Source of the DNA: Ruminococcus sp. UBA3800
Lineage (GTDB): Bacteria; Bacillota; Clostridia; Oscillospirales; Ruminococcaceae
NCBI GenBank assembly: GCA_002368715.1
Contig: DFEO01000050.1
Coordinates: forward strand, 1 to 25,497
Direction: 5' to 3'
DNA length: 25,497 nt
The position numbers were made by a program, and so were the translations under genes. Below the pieces are notes generated by a model, which saw nothing but the letters and a program-made list of their open reading frames with translations, had not been told where the DNA came from and searched no databases. This document shows, piece by piece, positions 1 through 7,844 of this stretch. Position 1 is the stretch's first letter. The number at the start of each line of letters is the position of its first letter.

Positions 1-491
1 AGTCGCTGCTGGCAATAGGCTCGGGCGGCTGGTTCGGACTTGGATTCGGAGAGTCAAGACAGAAATATATGTATCTGCCCGAGTCGCAGAACGACTTCGT
101 CTTTTCGATAGTCTGCGAGGAGCTGGGCTTTGTGGGCGCTATGGTGGTGGTGCTGCTGTTTGCGCTGTTTATAATGAGAGGCTTCTATATAGCTTCACGC
201 TGCCGTGACAGAGCAGGAATGATACTGGCGGCAGGAATAACGATACAGATAGGCTCGCAGGCGTTTTTCAATATTATGGTGGCCTGCAACGCCTTTCCGA
301 ACACGGGTATATCTCTTCCGTTTTTCAGCTACGGAGGAACGGCGCTGCTTATACAGCTGGCCGAAATGGGGATACTTCTCAATATTTCACGTCAGGCATC
401 ACGGCTGAGGGAAAAGCCCGATAAGGAAGAAGACGGCGATGATGACGAAGAGGACGTTCCCGAGACTGCTCCCGTGACAGCTCAGGAATAG
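1..491 (+). CDS. ftsW: FtsW/RodA-family SEDS protein, C-terminal part
   Basis: The open frame enters from the left edge (first whole codon at base 3) and runs 162 codons to the stop. The visible part has the SEDS-family C-terminus: a Gly-rich loop (SGGWFGLGFGESRQK), the motif YLPESQNDFVFSIVCEELGF, membrane helices, and the late motif NTGISLPFFSYGGTALL. In the family these proteins are membrane peptidoglycan glycosyltransferases that polymerise lipid II at the septum (FtsW) or side wall (RodA). FtsW is preferred because murG, murA, ftsQ and ftsZ follow. The tail is a cytoplasmic Glu/Asp-rich stretch (KPDKEEDGDDDEEDVPE). The N-terminal helices lie outside the window, so the start cannot be seen. 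Confidence 0.93.
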   Translation, partial: SLLAIGSGGWFGLGFGESRQKYMYLPESQNDFVFSIVCEELGFVGAMVVVLLFALFIMRGFYIASRCRDRAGMILAAGITIQIGSQAFFNIMVACNAFPNTGISLPFFSYGGTALLIQLAEMGILLNISRQASRLREKPDKEEDGDDDEEDVPETAPVTAQE

Positions 492-542
492 GACTGAGAG
501 CAGCGGGGGTACGCAACAGTAAAAAATGAAAGGTGCGAAAAA

Positions 543-1676
543 GTGATGCTGAGAGTTCTTCTCGCAGGCGGCGGCACAGCAGGCCATGTGAACCCTGCGC
601 TGGCCATAGCCGAGATAATAAAAAACAACCGTCCCGATGCGGTCATTGCCTTTGCCGGCAACCCCGACAAGCTGGAGGCAAAGCTCGTCCCGAAGGCAGG
701 CTACGAGTTTTATCCCATCAGGATAGAAGGCTTTCAGCGAAGGCTGAGCGCTGAGAATATAAAGAGAAATCTCCATGCGGCTGCTTGTCTTGCGAGATCG
801 TCAAGCAGAGCCAAGGCGATAATCAGAGAGTTCAGACCTGACCTTGTCGTGGGGACGGGCGGATATGTTTCGGGACCTGTGGTCAGGGCAGCCGCAAGAA
901 TGGGCATAAAGACCGCTATCCACGAACAGAACGCTTTTCCGGGTGTGACGAACAAGCTTCTGTCAAAGGAAGTGGACGAGGTCATGGTTACTGTGGGGGA
1001 TGCAAAAAAGTATTTCCCGGAAAAGGCTCATATAACCGTTACGGGATTGCCTGTCAGAGGTGCCTTTAACACGATGTCGAAGGAGCAGGCAAAAAAGCAG
1101 CTGGGCTTTGACCCGGATGAGGTGTGCGTGCTTTCCACGGGCGGCAGCCTTGGGGCACAGACGATAAACGAAAAAGTGGCGGCGCTGCTCAGATGGTATC
1201 AGGACAACGATATAAAGGTCAGCCACGTTCATTCCTACGGGACTTACAAAGAGTATAAGGACTTTATCTACAAGCTCGAGCAGAGCGGTGTACGTATAAG
1301 CGAAAACCCGAGACTTATCATAAAAGACTATATAAATATGCCTGTGGCAATGGCGGCGGCCGACCTTGTTATTTCAAGATGCGGCGCTGCATCGCTGGCA
1401 GAGCTGGAGGCTGTGGGCAGAGCAGCGGTGCTCATACCCTCGCCCCATGTTGCGGAGAACCACCAGTATTATAATGGCATGGTGCTCCAGAACGCCGGAG
1501 CCGCAACTGTAATAGAAGAGAAGGACCTTACCGATGAGCTGTTCATAGAAACGGTAAGGGGATATATCGAGGACAGACAGAAGCTGGAAAAAAGCGCCGA
1601 GAACGCCAGAAAGCTCCATGTTGAAGATACGCATGACAGGATATTCTCGGTCCTCGGAGCGCTTGTAGAAAAATAA
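543..1676 (+). CDS. murG: UDP-GlcNAc:lipid I N-acetylglucosaminyltransferase MurG
   Basis: MurG transfers GlcNAc from UDP-GlcNAc to lipid I, giving lipid II on the inner face of the membrane. The N-terminus has the diagnostic glycine-rich loop GGGTAGHVNPALA (about residues 9-21). The middle has STGGSLGAQTINE and the donor-binding C-domain has SRCGAASLAELEAVGRAAVLIPSP followed by AENHQYYN, typical of GT28 enzymes. Its 377 residues fit the usual length of about 360. Start: GTG at 543 or ATG at 546, both served by AGGTG at 531-535; the two differ by one residue and cannot be separated by eye. It lies 51 nt after ftsW in the same direction and is probably cotranscribed with it. Confidence 0.96.
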   Translation: MMLRVLLAGGGTAGHVNPALAIAEIIKNNRPDAVIAFAGNPDKLEAKLVPKAGYEFYPIRIEGFQRRLSAENIKRNLHAAACLARSSSRAKAIIREFRPDLVVGTGGYVSGPVVRAAARMGIKTAIHEQNAFPGVTNKLLSKEVDEVMVTVGDAKKYFPEKAHITVTGLPVRGAFNTMSKEQAKKQLGFDPDEVCVLSTGGSLGAQTINEKVAALLRWYQDNDIKVSHVHSYGTYKEYKDFIYKLEQSGVRISENPRLIIKDYINMPVAMAAADLVISRCGAASLAELEAVGRAAVLIPSPHVAENHQYYNGMVLQNAGAATVIEEKDLTDELFIETVRGYIEDRQKLEKSAENARKLHVEDTHDRIFSVLGALVEK

Positions 1677-1697
1677 CAGCATAAGGAATGTGAAAGA

Positions 1698-2627
1698 ATG
1701 GATAATCAGTACAGAAGATATAATAAGAGAGGCTCGATGGACAGTATCAGCACCCCTGATACCGAAAAGATAGTCAATCTGACCGACCCTAACTTCGGTA
1801 AGGTCAACGATATCAATTCCAAGGCCGATAAGATCTTTACCGGCGATAAGAGAGTGCGCACTGACCGCTTTGACAGGGCGACAAAATCCTATGATGACAT
1901 AAACCTGCACACCGCCGAGGAGCTGGAGCAGAGGCGCCGTGAGGAGGAAAAGGATATCCTTAAATATGCCGCCACTCCGCCCAAAAAGGCTGCTACCGGC
2001 CTTAACAAGGGAACAAGGCTCGGCAATTCATATGTGCGCAAGGGCACTATCGTTAAATGGGCTGTCATCTTTTTGTCGGCACTGCTCATACTTGTGCTGT
2101 TCTTTCCGCCGTTTTTCTCATCCGAGACAAAGCTCAGCGGCGTAAAACTGGACGAAGACCCGTTTGAAGGAATGGGCCTTACGGATTTCAAGACCTATGC
2201 TCTTTCAAATTACTCCGTTTATAACGAAAAGGCATTTTCCTCCGAGGATCCCGACAATTACAGGGTGGTCGATCTTGTGTTCTCGCTCAGAAACCCTTCA
2301 CCTCTGGAGATGAAGATACCTCAGTATGATATTTTCAGAGTGCCAGATAAATATAAGGATGCTGTGTGCTATGCGACATCCTGGAAGAAAAACAGCGAGG
2401 ACAAGGTCGTTGGCGACACTGTTCCGGGCTTTTCGAGTGCGGATGTGACCGTCAGGGTCATGGTCAATGTCAGCGATATGGATGACAGCGATTTTGATGA
2501 CTGCATAACCTCTATGATAATATCTACCTCCGGGGCACAGAAGAAGCTGACAAAGTCTGCATATATACCTTGTCTGCCGGCATTTATGCCTGTTTCAAAC
2601 AATATAGATATAAGCATGACCGAGTGA
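1698..2627 (+). CDS. Unrecognised single-pass membrane protein between murG and murA
   Basis: I do not recognise this 309-residue protein. The ATG has GGAATGTGAAAG upstream. Residues 1-118 are hydrophilic, charged and probably cytoplasmic, with an Arg/Glu-rich helix near 74-88 (EELEQRRREEEKD). Residues 119-139 form one strong membrane helix (KWAVIFLSALLILVLFFPPF) preceded by Arg and Lys, which puts the C-terminal 170 residues outside. The outer part looks beta-rich (VVDLVFSLRNPSPLEMKIPQYDIF, then VTVRVMVNVSDMD), as if it were an immunoglobulin-like or DUF4352-like fold, but this is only an impression. Its position inside a division/wall cluster, 21 nt after murG, suggests a role at the septum or in envelope assembly. 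No catalytic motif was seen. Confidence 0.85.
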   Translation: MDNQYRRYNKRGSMDSISTPDTEKIVNLTDPNFGKVNDINSKADKIFTGDKRVRTDRFDRATKSYDDINLHTAEELEQRRREEEKDILKYAATPPKKAATGLNKGTRLGNSYVRKGTIVKWAVIFLSALLILVLFFPPFFSSETKLSGVKLDEDPFEGMGLTDFKTYALSNYSVYNEKAFSSEDPDNYRVVDLVFSLRNPSPLEMKIPQYDIFRVPDKYKDAVCYATSWKKNSEDKVVGDTVPGFSSADVTVRVMVNVSDMDDSDFDDCITSMIISTSGAQKKLTKSAYIPCLPAFMPVSNNIDISMTE

Positions 2628-2686
2628 TTCACACGCCGGAGCGCTCCTGCATATGATAAGGCATAACGCAACAGGGAGTGACTCTT

Positions 2687-3946
2687 ATGCAGAGGCTTAT
2701 TATAAACGGCGGAAAACGGCTTGGGGGCGAGCTGACGGTTCAGGGCGCCAAAAACAGCGCCTTGCCTATACTTGCGGCCTGCGTGCTGGCAAGCGGCGAG
2801 GTGAGGCTTTCAAACATACCCGAGCTTTCGGATGTCTATGCGGCCATAAGGATAATGAACAGCCTTGGAGTGAAAACAAGGTTTTCAAACGGTGTGGTCA
2901 CAGCGGATGCCTCCGATATCCTGCAGGTGAGCGTTGCCGAGGAGCTTATGCGGCGGATGCGTTCTTCGATAGTTTTTCTCGGGGCGGTGCTGGCAAGGAC
3001 GGGCGAGTGCAGGCTGTCCTTCCCGGGGGGCTGTGAGCTGGGACCAAGACCCATAGATATGCACCTGAGAGCGCTCAGGCAGATGGGTGTGGTCATAAAT
3101 GAAAAACACGGCGAGCTTATCTGTGAGAGCCCTCACGGGATAAGGGGCGCCGTTATAAATCTGCCGTTCCCGTCTGTGGGAGCGACCGAGAACATAATGC
3201 TGTGTGCGGCGCTTGCCGAAGGCGATACGGTTATAAACAATGCCGCAAGAGAACCCGAGATAGATGACCTTGGGCGCTTCCTTAACAAGATGGGAGCAAG
3301 GGTCATCGGCGGCTCATCGGGAACGGTGAGGATAAAGGGGGCAAAAAAGCTCCATGGCTGTGAATACAGCGTTATGCCCGACCGCATCTGTGCGGCGACC
3401 TTTATGTCGGCGGCCGCAGCGGCAGGGGGCGAGATAGTTTTAAACGGCGCAAGAGCCGCAGACCTGGGGGCTGTCAACGAGGTCTTCAGGCAGGCCGGAT
3501 GTATTGTCGGCGAGGACAGGGACAGGATCTTTTTCAGCGCCCGGACACCGCCTAGGGCTGTCAGAAACATAACGACGCTGCCTTATCCGGGCTTTCCGAC
3601 GGACGCACAGGCGCCGGTGATGGCTATGCTTTGCAAAGCTAAGGGAACGAGCGTTGTAACGGAGACGATCTTTTCGAGCCGCTTTCGTCATGTGGATGAG
3701 CTTGCGAGAATGGGAGCTGACATAAAGACCGAGGGCAGGACCGCCGTTATAACCGGAGTTGATAAGCTTTACGGCGCAAACGTCGTGGCGCCCGACCTCA
3801 GAGGCGGAGCGGCACTGGTGTGTGCGGCTCTGGCGGCAGACGGCAAAAGCTGTGTGTCGAATGTTGAACTTATAGACAGAGGCTATGAGAGGATAGAGAA
3901 AACATTTTCTGCACTGGGTGCGGATATAAAAAGAGAAAACCGATAA
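2687..3946 (+). CDS. murA: UDP-N-acetylglucosamine 1-carboxyvinyltransferase MurA
   Basis: MurA transfers enolpyruvate from PEP to UDP-GlcNAc, the first committed step of peptidoglycan synthesis in the cytoplasm. The 419-residue protein has the N-terminal QGAKNSALPIL (Lys22-Asn23 bind substrate) and the active-site loop FPGGCELGPRPIDMHL with catalytic Cys116. That Cys is the residue alkylated by fosfomycin, so the enzyme should be of the sensitive type. DLRGGAALVCAALAADG near the end is also typical. The ATG at 2687 is chosen because AGGGAG at 2673-2678 lies 8 nt upstream; a GTG at 2678 would overlap that ribosome binding site. Confidence 0.96.
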   Translation: MQRLIINGGKRLGGELTVQGAKNSALPILAACVLASGEVRLSNIPELSDVYAAIRIMNSLGVKTRFSNGVVTADASDILQVSVAEELMRRMRSSIVFLGAVLARTGECRLSFPGGCELGPRPIDMHLRALRQMGVVINEKHGELICESPHGIRGAVINLPFPSVGATENIMLCAALAEGDTVINNAAREPEIDDLGRFLNKMGARVIGGSSGTVRIKGAKKLHGCEYSVMPDRICAATFMSAAAAAGGEIVLNGARAADLGAVNEVFRQAGCIVGEDRDRIFFSARTPPRAVRNITTLPYPGFPTDAQAPVMAMLCKAKGTSVVTETIFSSRFRHVDELARMGADIKTEGRTAVITGVDKLYGANVVAPDLRGGAALVCAALAADGKSCVSNVELIDRGYERIEKTFSALGADIKRENR

Positions 3947-3958
3947 GGAAAGGTAAAA

Positions 3959-5104
3959 ATGAGCGATATCATAAACGAGAACGAACAGAACACGCAGGAG
4001 ATAGGCGATGAAGAGCTCCTGGAATATGCGGAGAGCCTGAAAACGGCAAGGATGCGAAACCTCTATATAATAAGCATCTTTATCGTTCTGGCTATGCTGC
4101 TTATTGCCTGTCTTGTGTTCTTTTTTAATATAAAAACTATCGAGATAAGAGGCGTTTCTCTTTACGGCGACGAGCAGATACAGATAGTGGGCGGAGTTCA
4201 GTCGGGACAGAACCTTATCAGACTGGATACCGATACCGTGGAAAAAAGACTGAAGGATAATCTGGTCTATGTCGAGGAGGCAAAGGTGGAGCAGAAGTTT
4301 CCCTCTACCCTCGTGATAACCGTGACCGAGGCGGAAAAAGCCGTCGATATCGAGGAGAACGGCGCTTATTATGTGGTGTCGTCCTCGGGAAAGATGCTGG
4401 AAAGATCGAACCCGAAGCCGACCGGAAAGATCCCCGTTATCACCGGGTTCGAGCTTAAAAGCAAAAAGCCGGGTCAGGCACTGGAATCAAAGGATTCTCT
4501 GAAAACCGATATCCTCAGCGAGCTTTTGCAGTATATAAACGAGCTGCATTTCAAGCGTGTCACATATATAGATATGAACGACAGAGCAGACATAAAGATA
4601 CTTTATGACGACAGGATAGAGATAAAGCTGGGAAGCTCGGTGGATATCGAGAACAAGCTCACCGGAATAAAGGCTGTGATAGACGCTCAGAAGCCCGGAT
4701 ATGAGGGGACTATCATTTATAACAGCGTTGACAGCGGCATTTCCGCTATCGCCAAGGAGAAGGGAAGCGTTTCGGAGATAGATCACGGCACTGCAGGCGA
4801 CAGGACCGATGACGGCGAAAAGAATGATACCGACATTCAGGACGGACAGGATAACAGTATAGCTCAGGTGCCCGATGATCAGGATCAGTGGAACGGTCAG
4901 GGCAGTGAAGAGCAGTATCCTGCCGACAACAACACCGACGGCTGGACCGACGGCGGACAGACACAGACGGAGACCGACGGCGGACAGACACAGACGGATA
5001 CCTGGACCGACGACGGCACCTGGCAGGACAACGGCGAAGCGCAGTACTGGCAGGGTCAGGGAGATGCAGGCTGGATACCCGACGGCGGCGGCCAGGCGTG
5101 GTAG
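3959..5104 (+). CDS. ftsQ: Cell division protein FtsQ/DivIB with long low-complexity tail
   Basis: FtsQ/DivIB is a bitopic septal protein that recruits and regulates the FtsL/FtsB and FtsW/FtsI synthase complex. The 381 residues show a cytoplasmic acidic N-terminus (1-33), one membrane helix (about 36-57), a POTRA domain (about 58-128: IKTIEIRGVSLYGDEQI and VEEAKVEQKFPSTLVITVTE), and an FtsQ-type beta domain to about 265. Residues 270-381 form a disordered tail rich in Asp, Gly, Gln, Thr and Trp, which is unusual for the family and contains a 27-bp-period repeat. It starts 12 nt after murA with AAGGAAAGG in front. The family call rests on fold pattern and context and is strong. Confidence 0.9.
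   Translation: MSDIINENEQNTQEIGDEELLEYAESLKTARMRNLYIISIFIVLAMLLIACLVFFFNIKTIEIRGVSLYGDEQIQIVGGVQSGQNLIRLDTDTVEKRLKDNLVYVEEAKVEQKFPSTLVITVTEAEKAVDIEENGAYYVVSSSGKMLERSNPKPTGKIPVITGFELKSKKPGQALESKDSLKTDILSELLQYINELHFKRVTYIDMNDRADIKILYDDRIEIKLGSSVDIENKLTGIKAVIDAQKPGYEGTIIYNSVDSGISAIAKEKGSVSEIDHGTAGDRTDDGEKNDTDIQDGQDNSIAQVPDDQDQWNGQGSEEQYPADNNTDGWTDGGQTQTETDGGQTQTDTWTDDGTWQDNGEAQYWQGQGDAGWIPDGGGQAW
4946..4997 (+). repeat. Two-copy 27-bp-period in-frame repeat in the ftsQ tail
   Basis: A 25-base unit, accgacggcggacagacacagacgg in two pieces (accgacggcggac + agacacagacgg), occurs at 4946-4970 and again, identical, at 4973-4997. The 27-base period is nine codons and encodes TDGGQTQTE then TDGGQTQTD. 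An in-frame duplication of this kind points to slippage-driven length variation of the extracellular tail. Confidence 0.85.
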
Positions 5105-5165
5105 CTGCGGCGATGTTGTGTAAAATGTACAAATTTTCGGTCAGATAAAGTCGATATATGAATAA

Positions 5166-5194
5166 TTGATAAAAATTTTATCGTAAGATATTAT
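5166..5194 (+). promoter_or_regulatory. Sigma-A-type promoter upstream of ftsZ
   Basis: TTGATA at 5166-5171 and TATTAT at 5189-5194 are separated by exactly 17 nt. The start point would be about 5201, giving a leader of about 140 nt before ftsZ. A second weaker candidate, TTGACG at 5209-5214 with TAGTGT at 5232-5237 (17 nt), follows. The 239-nt gap between ftsQ and ftsZ has no clear terminator, so ftsZ may also receive readthrough from the upstream operon. Confidence 0.7.
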
Positions 5195-5343
5195 TATCTC
5201 TTTACATTTTGACGAAAGTGTGATAAACTACTAGTGTATCTCATTATGCGCCTTTGCGTAAAAAAGGGCGGAAATGGGGCTAAAGAGACGATTGTCTAAC
5301 ATATATAGAGGACGTAAATACGTTTTTAGGGAGGACGTTTGTT

Positions 5344-6474
5344 ATGAGTTATGAGTTTGTAGAAGAGCCTGTGATAGGCGCAAAGATCAAAGTCATCGGT
5401 GTCGGCGGCGGCGGCGGAAACGCACTTAACTGTATCGCAGAGGCAGGCATCGAGGGAAATGTTGAGTACATAGCTATCAATACAGATATCCAGGCACTCA
5501 AAAAGTCCAGCGCTACCAGACAGATCCAGATCGGCGCAAAGCTGACTCACGGACTTGGTGCAGGTGCAAAGCCCGAGATCGGTGAAGCATCCGCACAGGA
5601 GAGCAGAGATGAGATCGCAGAGGCTATCTCAGATGCAGATATGGTCTTCATAACCGCAGGTATGGGCGGCGGAACCGGAACAGGAGCAGCTCCTGTTGTT
5701 GCCGAGATCGCACAGTCGCTCGACAAGCTCACTATCGCAGTCGTTACAAAGCCTTTCAAGTTTGAGGGCGCAAGAAAGATGGAGAGAGCAGAGAAGGGTA
5801 TCGAGGCCCTTACCAACAATGTTGATGCTCTTATCGTTATCCCCAACCAGAATCTTATCACGAATGAGATGCGTCTTACGATGAAACAGTCTTATGCTAT
5901 CGCAGATGATGTGCTCAAGACTGACGTTATTGCTATCGCTGAGATAATCACAAGACATGATGACATAAACGTTGACTTTGCAGACGTTACGACTATCCTG
6001 AAGAATGCCGGCAGAGCGCACATCGCTCTCGGACACGGCGAGGGCAAGGACAAGGTCAATGACATTATCAGCCAGGTGGTTGCTTCCGATCTTCTGGAAA
6101 CATCTATCACAGGCGCAAGAAGACTTATCGTAAATGTAACGATGAGCGAGGATCTGCTTATCAGTGATATGGACGAGCTGACAGCTGCTATTGCCGATGC
6201 TGCTGATGAGGGAGCAGAGATCATCTTCGGTAACGGAACAAATCCCGATGCAAAGGATTGTATGGATGTTACGGTTATCGCTGCTGATTTCATCGACAGA
6301 CCCGATCAGGCAGGACAGGCACCTTTTATCCCCAGCTTTGCACAGAGCGCTCAGACAGCAAAGAAGCCTGAGGACGCAAAGGCAGATGCAGAGGCTATGC
6401 ACAGGGCAGGAGTCAAGGCTGCTGACAACCCGAATTACTATGATGATATTTTCAATATCTTCAAGAACAAGTAA
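5344..6474 (+). CDS. ftsZ: Cell division GTPase FtsZ
   Basis: FtsZ is the tubulin-like GTPase that polymerises into the division ring. The tubulin signature GGGTGTG is at residues 108-114, the N-terminal nucleotide loop is VIGVGGGGGNALNCI (18-31), and the catalytic T7 loop reads NVDFADV (209-215) with the expected Asn and two Asp. The 376-residue length is normal. The spacer is short, and the C-terminal peptide NYYDDIFNIFKNK is a divergent form of the usual D-I-P-x-F-L tail that binds FtsA, SepF or ZipA. AGGGAGG at 5328-5334 is 9 nt before the ATG. No ftsA gene lies beside it. Codon choice looks more biased than in the upstream genes, consistent with high expression. Confidence 0.98.
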   Translation: MSYEFVEEPVIGAKIKVIGVGGGGGNALNCIAEAGIEGNVEYIAINTDIQALKKSSATRQIQIGAKLTHGLGAGAKPEIGEASAQESRDEIAEAISDADMVFITAGMGGGTGTGAAPVVAEIAQSLDKLTIAVVTKPFKFEGARKMERAEKGIEALTNNVDALIVIPNQNLITNEMRLTMKQSYAIADDVLKTDVIAIAEIITRHDDINVDFADVTTILKNAGRAHIALGHGEGKDKVNDIISQVVASDLLETSITGARRLIVNVTMSEDLLISDMDELTAAIADAADEGAEIIFGNGTNPDAKDCMDVTVIAADFIDRPDQAGQAPFIPSFAQSAQTAKKPEDAKADAEAMHRAGVKAADNPNYYDDIFNIFKNK

Positions 6475-6492
6475 TCATCATTGAGCTATCAG

Positions 6493-6523
6493 GGCGGATC
6501 TCAGATATGGGGTCCGCCTTTTT
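6493..6523 (+). terminator. Intrinsic terminator after ftsZ
   Basis: GGCGGATC at 6493-6500 pairs with GGTCCGCC at 6511-6518 (8 bp, one G-T wobble), followed by five T residues at 6519-6523. It lies 18 nt after the ftsZ stop. Confidence 0.85.
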
Positions 6524-6609
6524 GAACGCACCGAGGAAAACGTTTTCAGAAAAGGGCAGCGCGTTTTCCGAAATGACAGGAAAAACAGAAAAATTTTCGT
6601 AAAACCTCT

Positions 6610-6638
6610 TGAAATTTGGATCGGTTTTTGATATAATA
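6610..6638 (+). promoter_or_regulatory. Upstream promoter (P1) of the divIVA-like gene
   Basis: TTGAAA at 6610-6615 and a perfect TATAAT at 6633-6638 are 17 nt apart. The leader to the next start codon would be about 145 nt. Confidence 0.75.
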
Positions 6639-6730
6639 ATAGTGGTCGGTAACAGAGATTGTCAAGTTGAATAAATTTTTTAAACAAATTTGTACGGAGT
6701 AATGAAATTTAGTAAAACTGCTCAATCCTG

Positions 6731-6759
6731 TTGAAAAATAAATTCTTTTATAGTATAAT
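6731..6759 (+). promoter_or_regulatory. Proximal promoter (P2) of the divIVA-like gene
   Basis: TTGAAA at 6731-6736 and a perfect TATAAT at 6754-6759, again 17 nt apart. The start point would be near 6766, about 26 nt before the ATG, with GGAGGG at 6779-6784 as ribosome binding site. Confidence 0.8.
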
Positions 6760-6791
6760 TAGATTAGTATAAAACTCTGGAGGGAATTGCT

Positions 6792-7841
6792 ATGGCAAGT
6801 AACGGATATTTAAGAACAGTAAGAGTTGGCGGCTTTGATAAGCAGGACGTACTGGCTTATGTCGATGATCTTACTTCAAAGATCTATAACCTTGAGAACA
6901 AGGTGAAGGATCAGGAGGAAACTATCGAGCGTCTTGAAAAGCAGAGCGAGGGCCAGCAGGGCGATTTTGAAGGCAAGGCAGAGCTTGAGGCTATGATCGA
7001 GAGCGCCAATGCAAAGCTTGAGACCGCTAATAATAAGGTTGCAGAGCTCATGGGCAACACCGACAGCATGAAGGTGAGGATAGCCGATTATGAGCAGCAG
7101 GTGATCGAGAAGGATTCCGAGATCGAGAAGCAGAAGCAGGAGATCGAGGATCTGAAGGAGAAGCTCGAGCAGGCAGAGGCAAATGCAGGTTCTGCTTCGG
7201 CAACACCTAACTTCGATATAGGAAGCGTGTTCATCGAGGCACAGAATACGGCTAACAAGGTCGTTGCTGAGGCTAAGAAGGCAGCTAAGCAGATGGAAGA
7301 CGAGACCAAGCAGATGCAGGATCAGATCATTGCAGACGCTAACGCTCAGGCACAGAAGACTGTCAGCGATGCTCAGGCAAGAGCTAACGAGGACAGAGCA
7401 GCTGCTGATGCTTATGTTACTTCCACAAAGGCTGAGGCTGATGAGTATGCTACCGCTAAGAGAGCAGACGCAGATGCTTATGCTCAGGAGCAGACACTTG
7501 AGGCAGATAAGTATGCTGAGGAGACCAAGAGCAAGGCAGATGCTGATGCAGCAGCAACCAAGGCTGAGGCTAAGAAGCACGCTGATGATGTAAACTTTGA
7601 GGCAAGAAAAGAAGCAGAGCAGATCGTTAATAAGGCTAAGAGCGATGCTAAGGCTATCAGAGAAGAGTCTGCTGATATCAGAAATAAGGTAAAGACTCAG
7701 TTCACATCTCTTAATGATACGGTCCAGCAGCTGGTTACAACTCTTAATGATCTTTACGGAAACAGCATAGGTGCTGTTAACAACGCAAGAGATCTTATAG
7801 ATGACGGCCTTAATATGGTCGAAGAGGCTGAAAAGGAATAA
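6792..7841 (+). CDS. DivIVA-like coiled-coil protein with hendecad repeats
   Basis: This 349-residue, almost wholly helical protein resembles DivIVA family proteins, which bind curved membrane at poles and septa and recruit division or wall-synthesis partners. Residues about 7-30 (LRTVRVGGFDKQDVLAYVDDL) match the DivIVA N-terminal membrane-binding signature. A coiled coil follows (30-132), then a Ser/Ala/Pro break, then a second helix beginning FDIGSVFIEAQNTANKVVAEAKKAA (141-165), like the DivIVA C-terminal segment. Residues 161-292 fall into twelve consecutive 11-residue units, the clearest being ADAYVTSTKAE, ADEYATAKRAD, ADAYAQEQTLE and ADKYAEETKSK. It is longer than typical DivIVA (about 165-230 residues) because of this array. 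It follows ftsZ, driven by two promoters. Confidence 0.85.
   Translation: MASNGYLRTVRVGGFDKQDVLAYVDDLTSKIYNLENKVKDQEETIERLEKQSEGQQGDFEGKAELEAMIESANAKLETANNKVAELMGNTDSMKVRIADYEQQVIEKDSEIEKQKQEIEDLKEKLEQAEANAGSASATPNFDIGSVFIEAQNTANKVVAEAKKAAKQMEDETKQMQDQIIADANAQAQKTVSDAQARANEDRAAADAYVTSTKAEADEYATAKRADADAYAQEQTLEADKYAEETKSKADADAAATKAEAKKHADDVNFEARKEAEQIVNKAKSDAKAIREESADIRNKVKTQFTSLNDTVQQLVTTLNDLYGNSIGAVNNARDLIDDGLNMVEEAEKE
7272..7667 (+). repeat. 33-bp-period (11-residue) repeat array in the divIVA-like gene
   Basis: Twelve consecutive 11-residue units begin at residue 161. Units from residue 205 onward mostly start Ala-Asp/Lys and carry Tyr or His then Ala at positions 4-5. The periodicity is at the protein level; the DNA units are diverged, so this is an old expansion, not a fresh tandem repeat. 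Confidence 0.75.
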
Positions 7842-7844
7842 ACA

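Larger units (their letters stand above)
6475..6791. other. 317-nt intergenic region ftsZ to divIVA-like gene
   Basis: The region contains the ftsZ terminator (6493-6523) and two tandem promoters (6610-6638 and 6731-6759). An AT-rich inverted repeat, AAATTT...AAATTT, lies near 6675-6692. The only open frame between the promoters is nine codons long (ATG at 6702) and has poor start-site spacing, so I do not call it a gene. Confidence 0.6.

Noticed and set aside
5249..5270. CGCCTTT/AAAGGGCG stem in the ftsZ leader as a terminator.
   Set aside because: The stem needs a bulge and is followed by GAAATGGGG, not a T-run.
5629..6402. A 257-codon minus-strand open frame opposite ftsZ.
   Set aside because: Cys/Ser/Leu-rich shadow of the conserved ftsZ gene; no supporting signals.
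6702..6734. Nine-codon leader-peptide-like frame between the two divIVA promoters.
   Set aside because: The GGAG is only two bases from the ATG, there is no codon pattern suggesting attenuation, and the frame overlaps the P2 -35 element.
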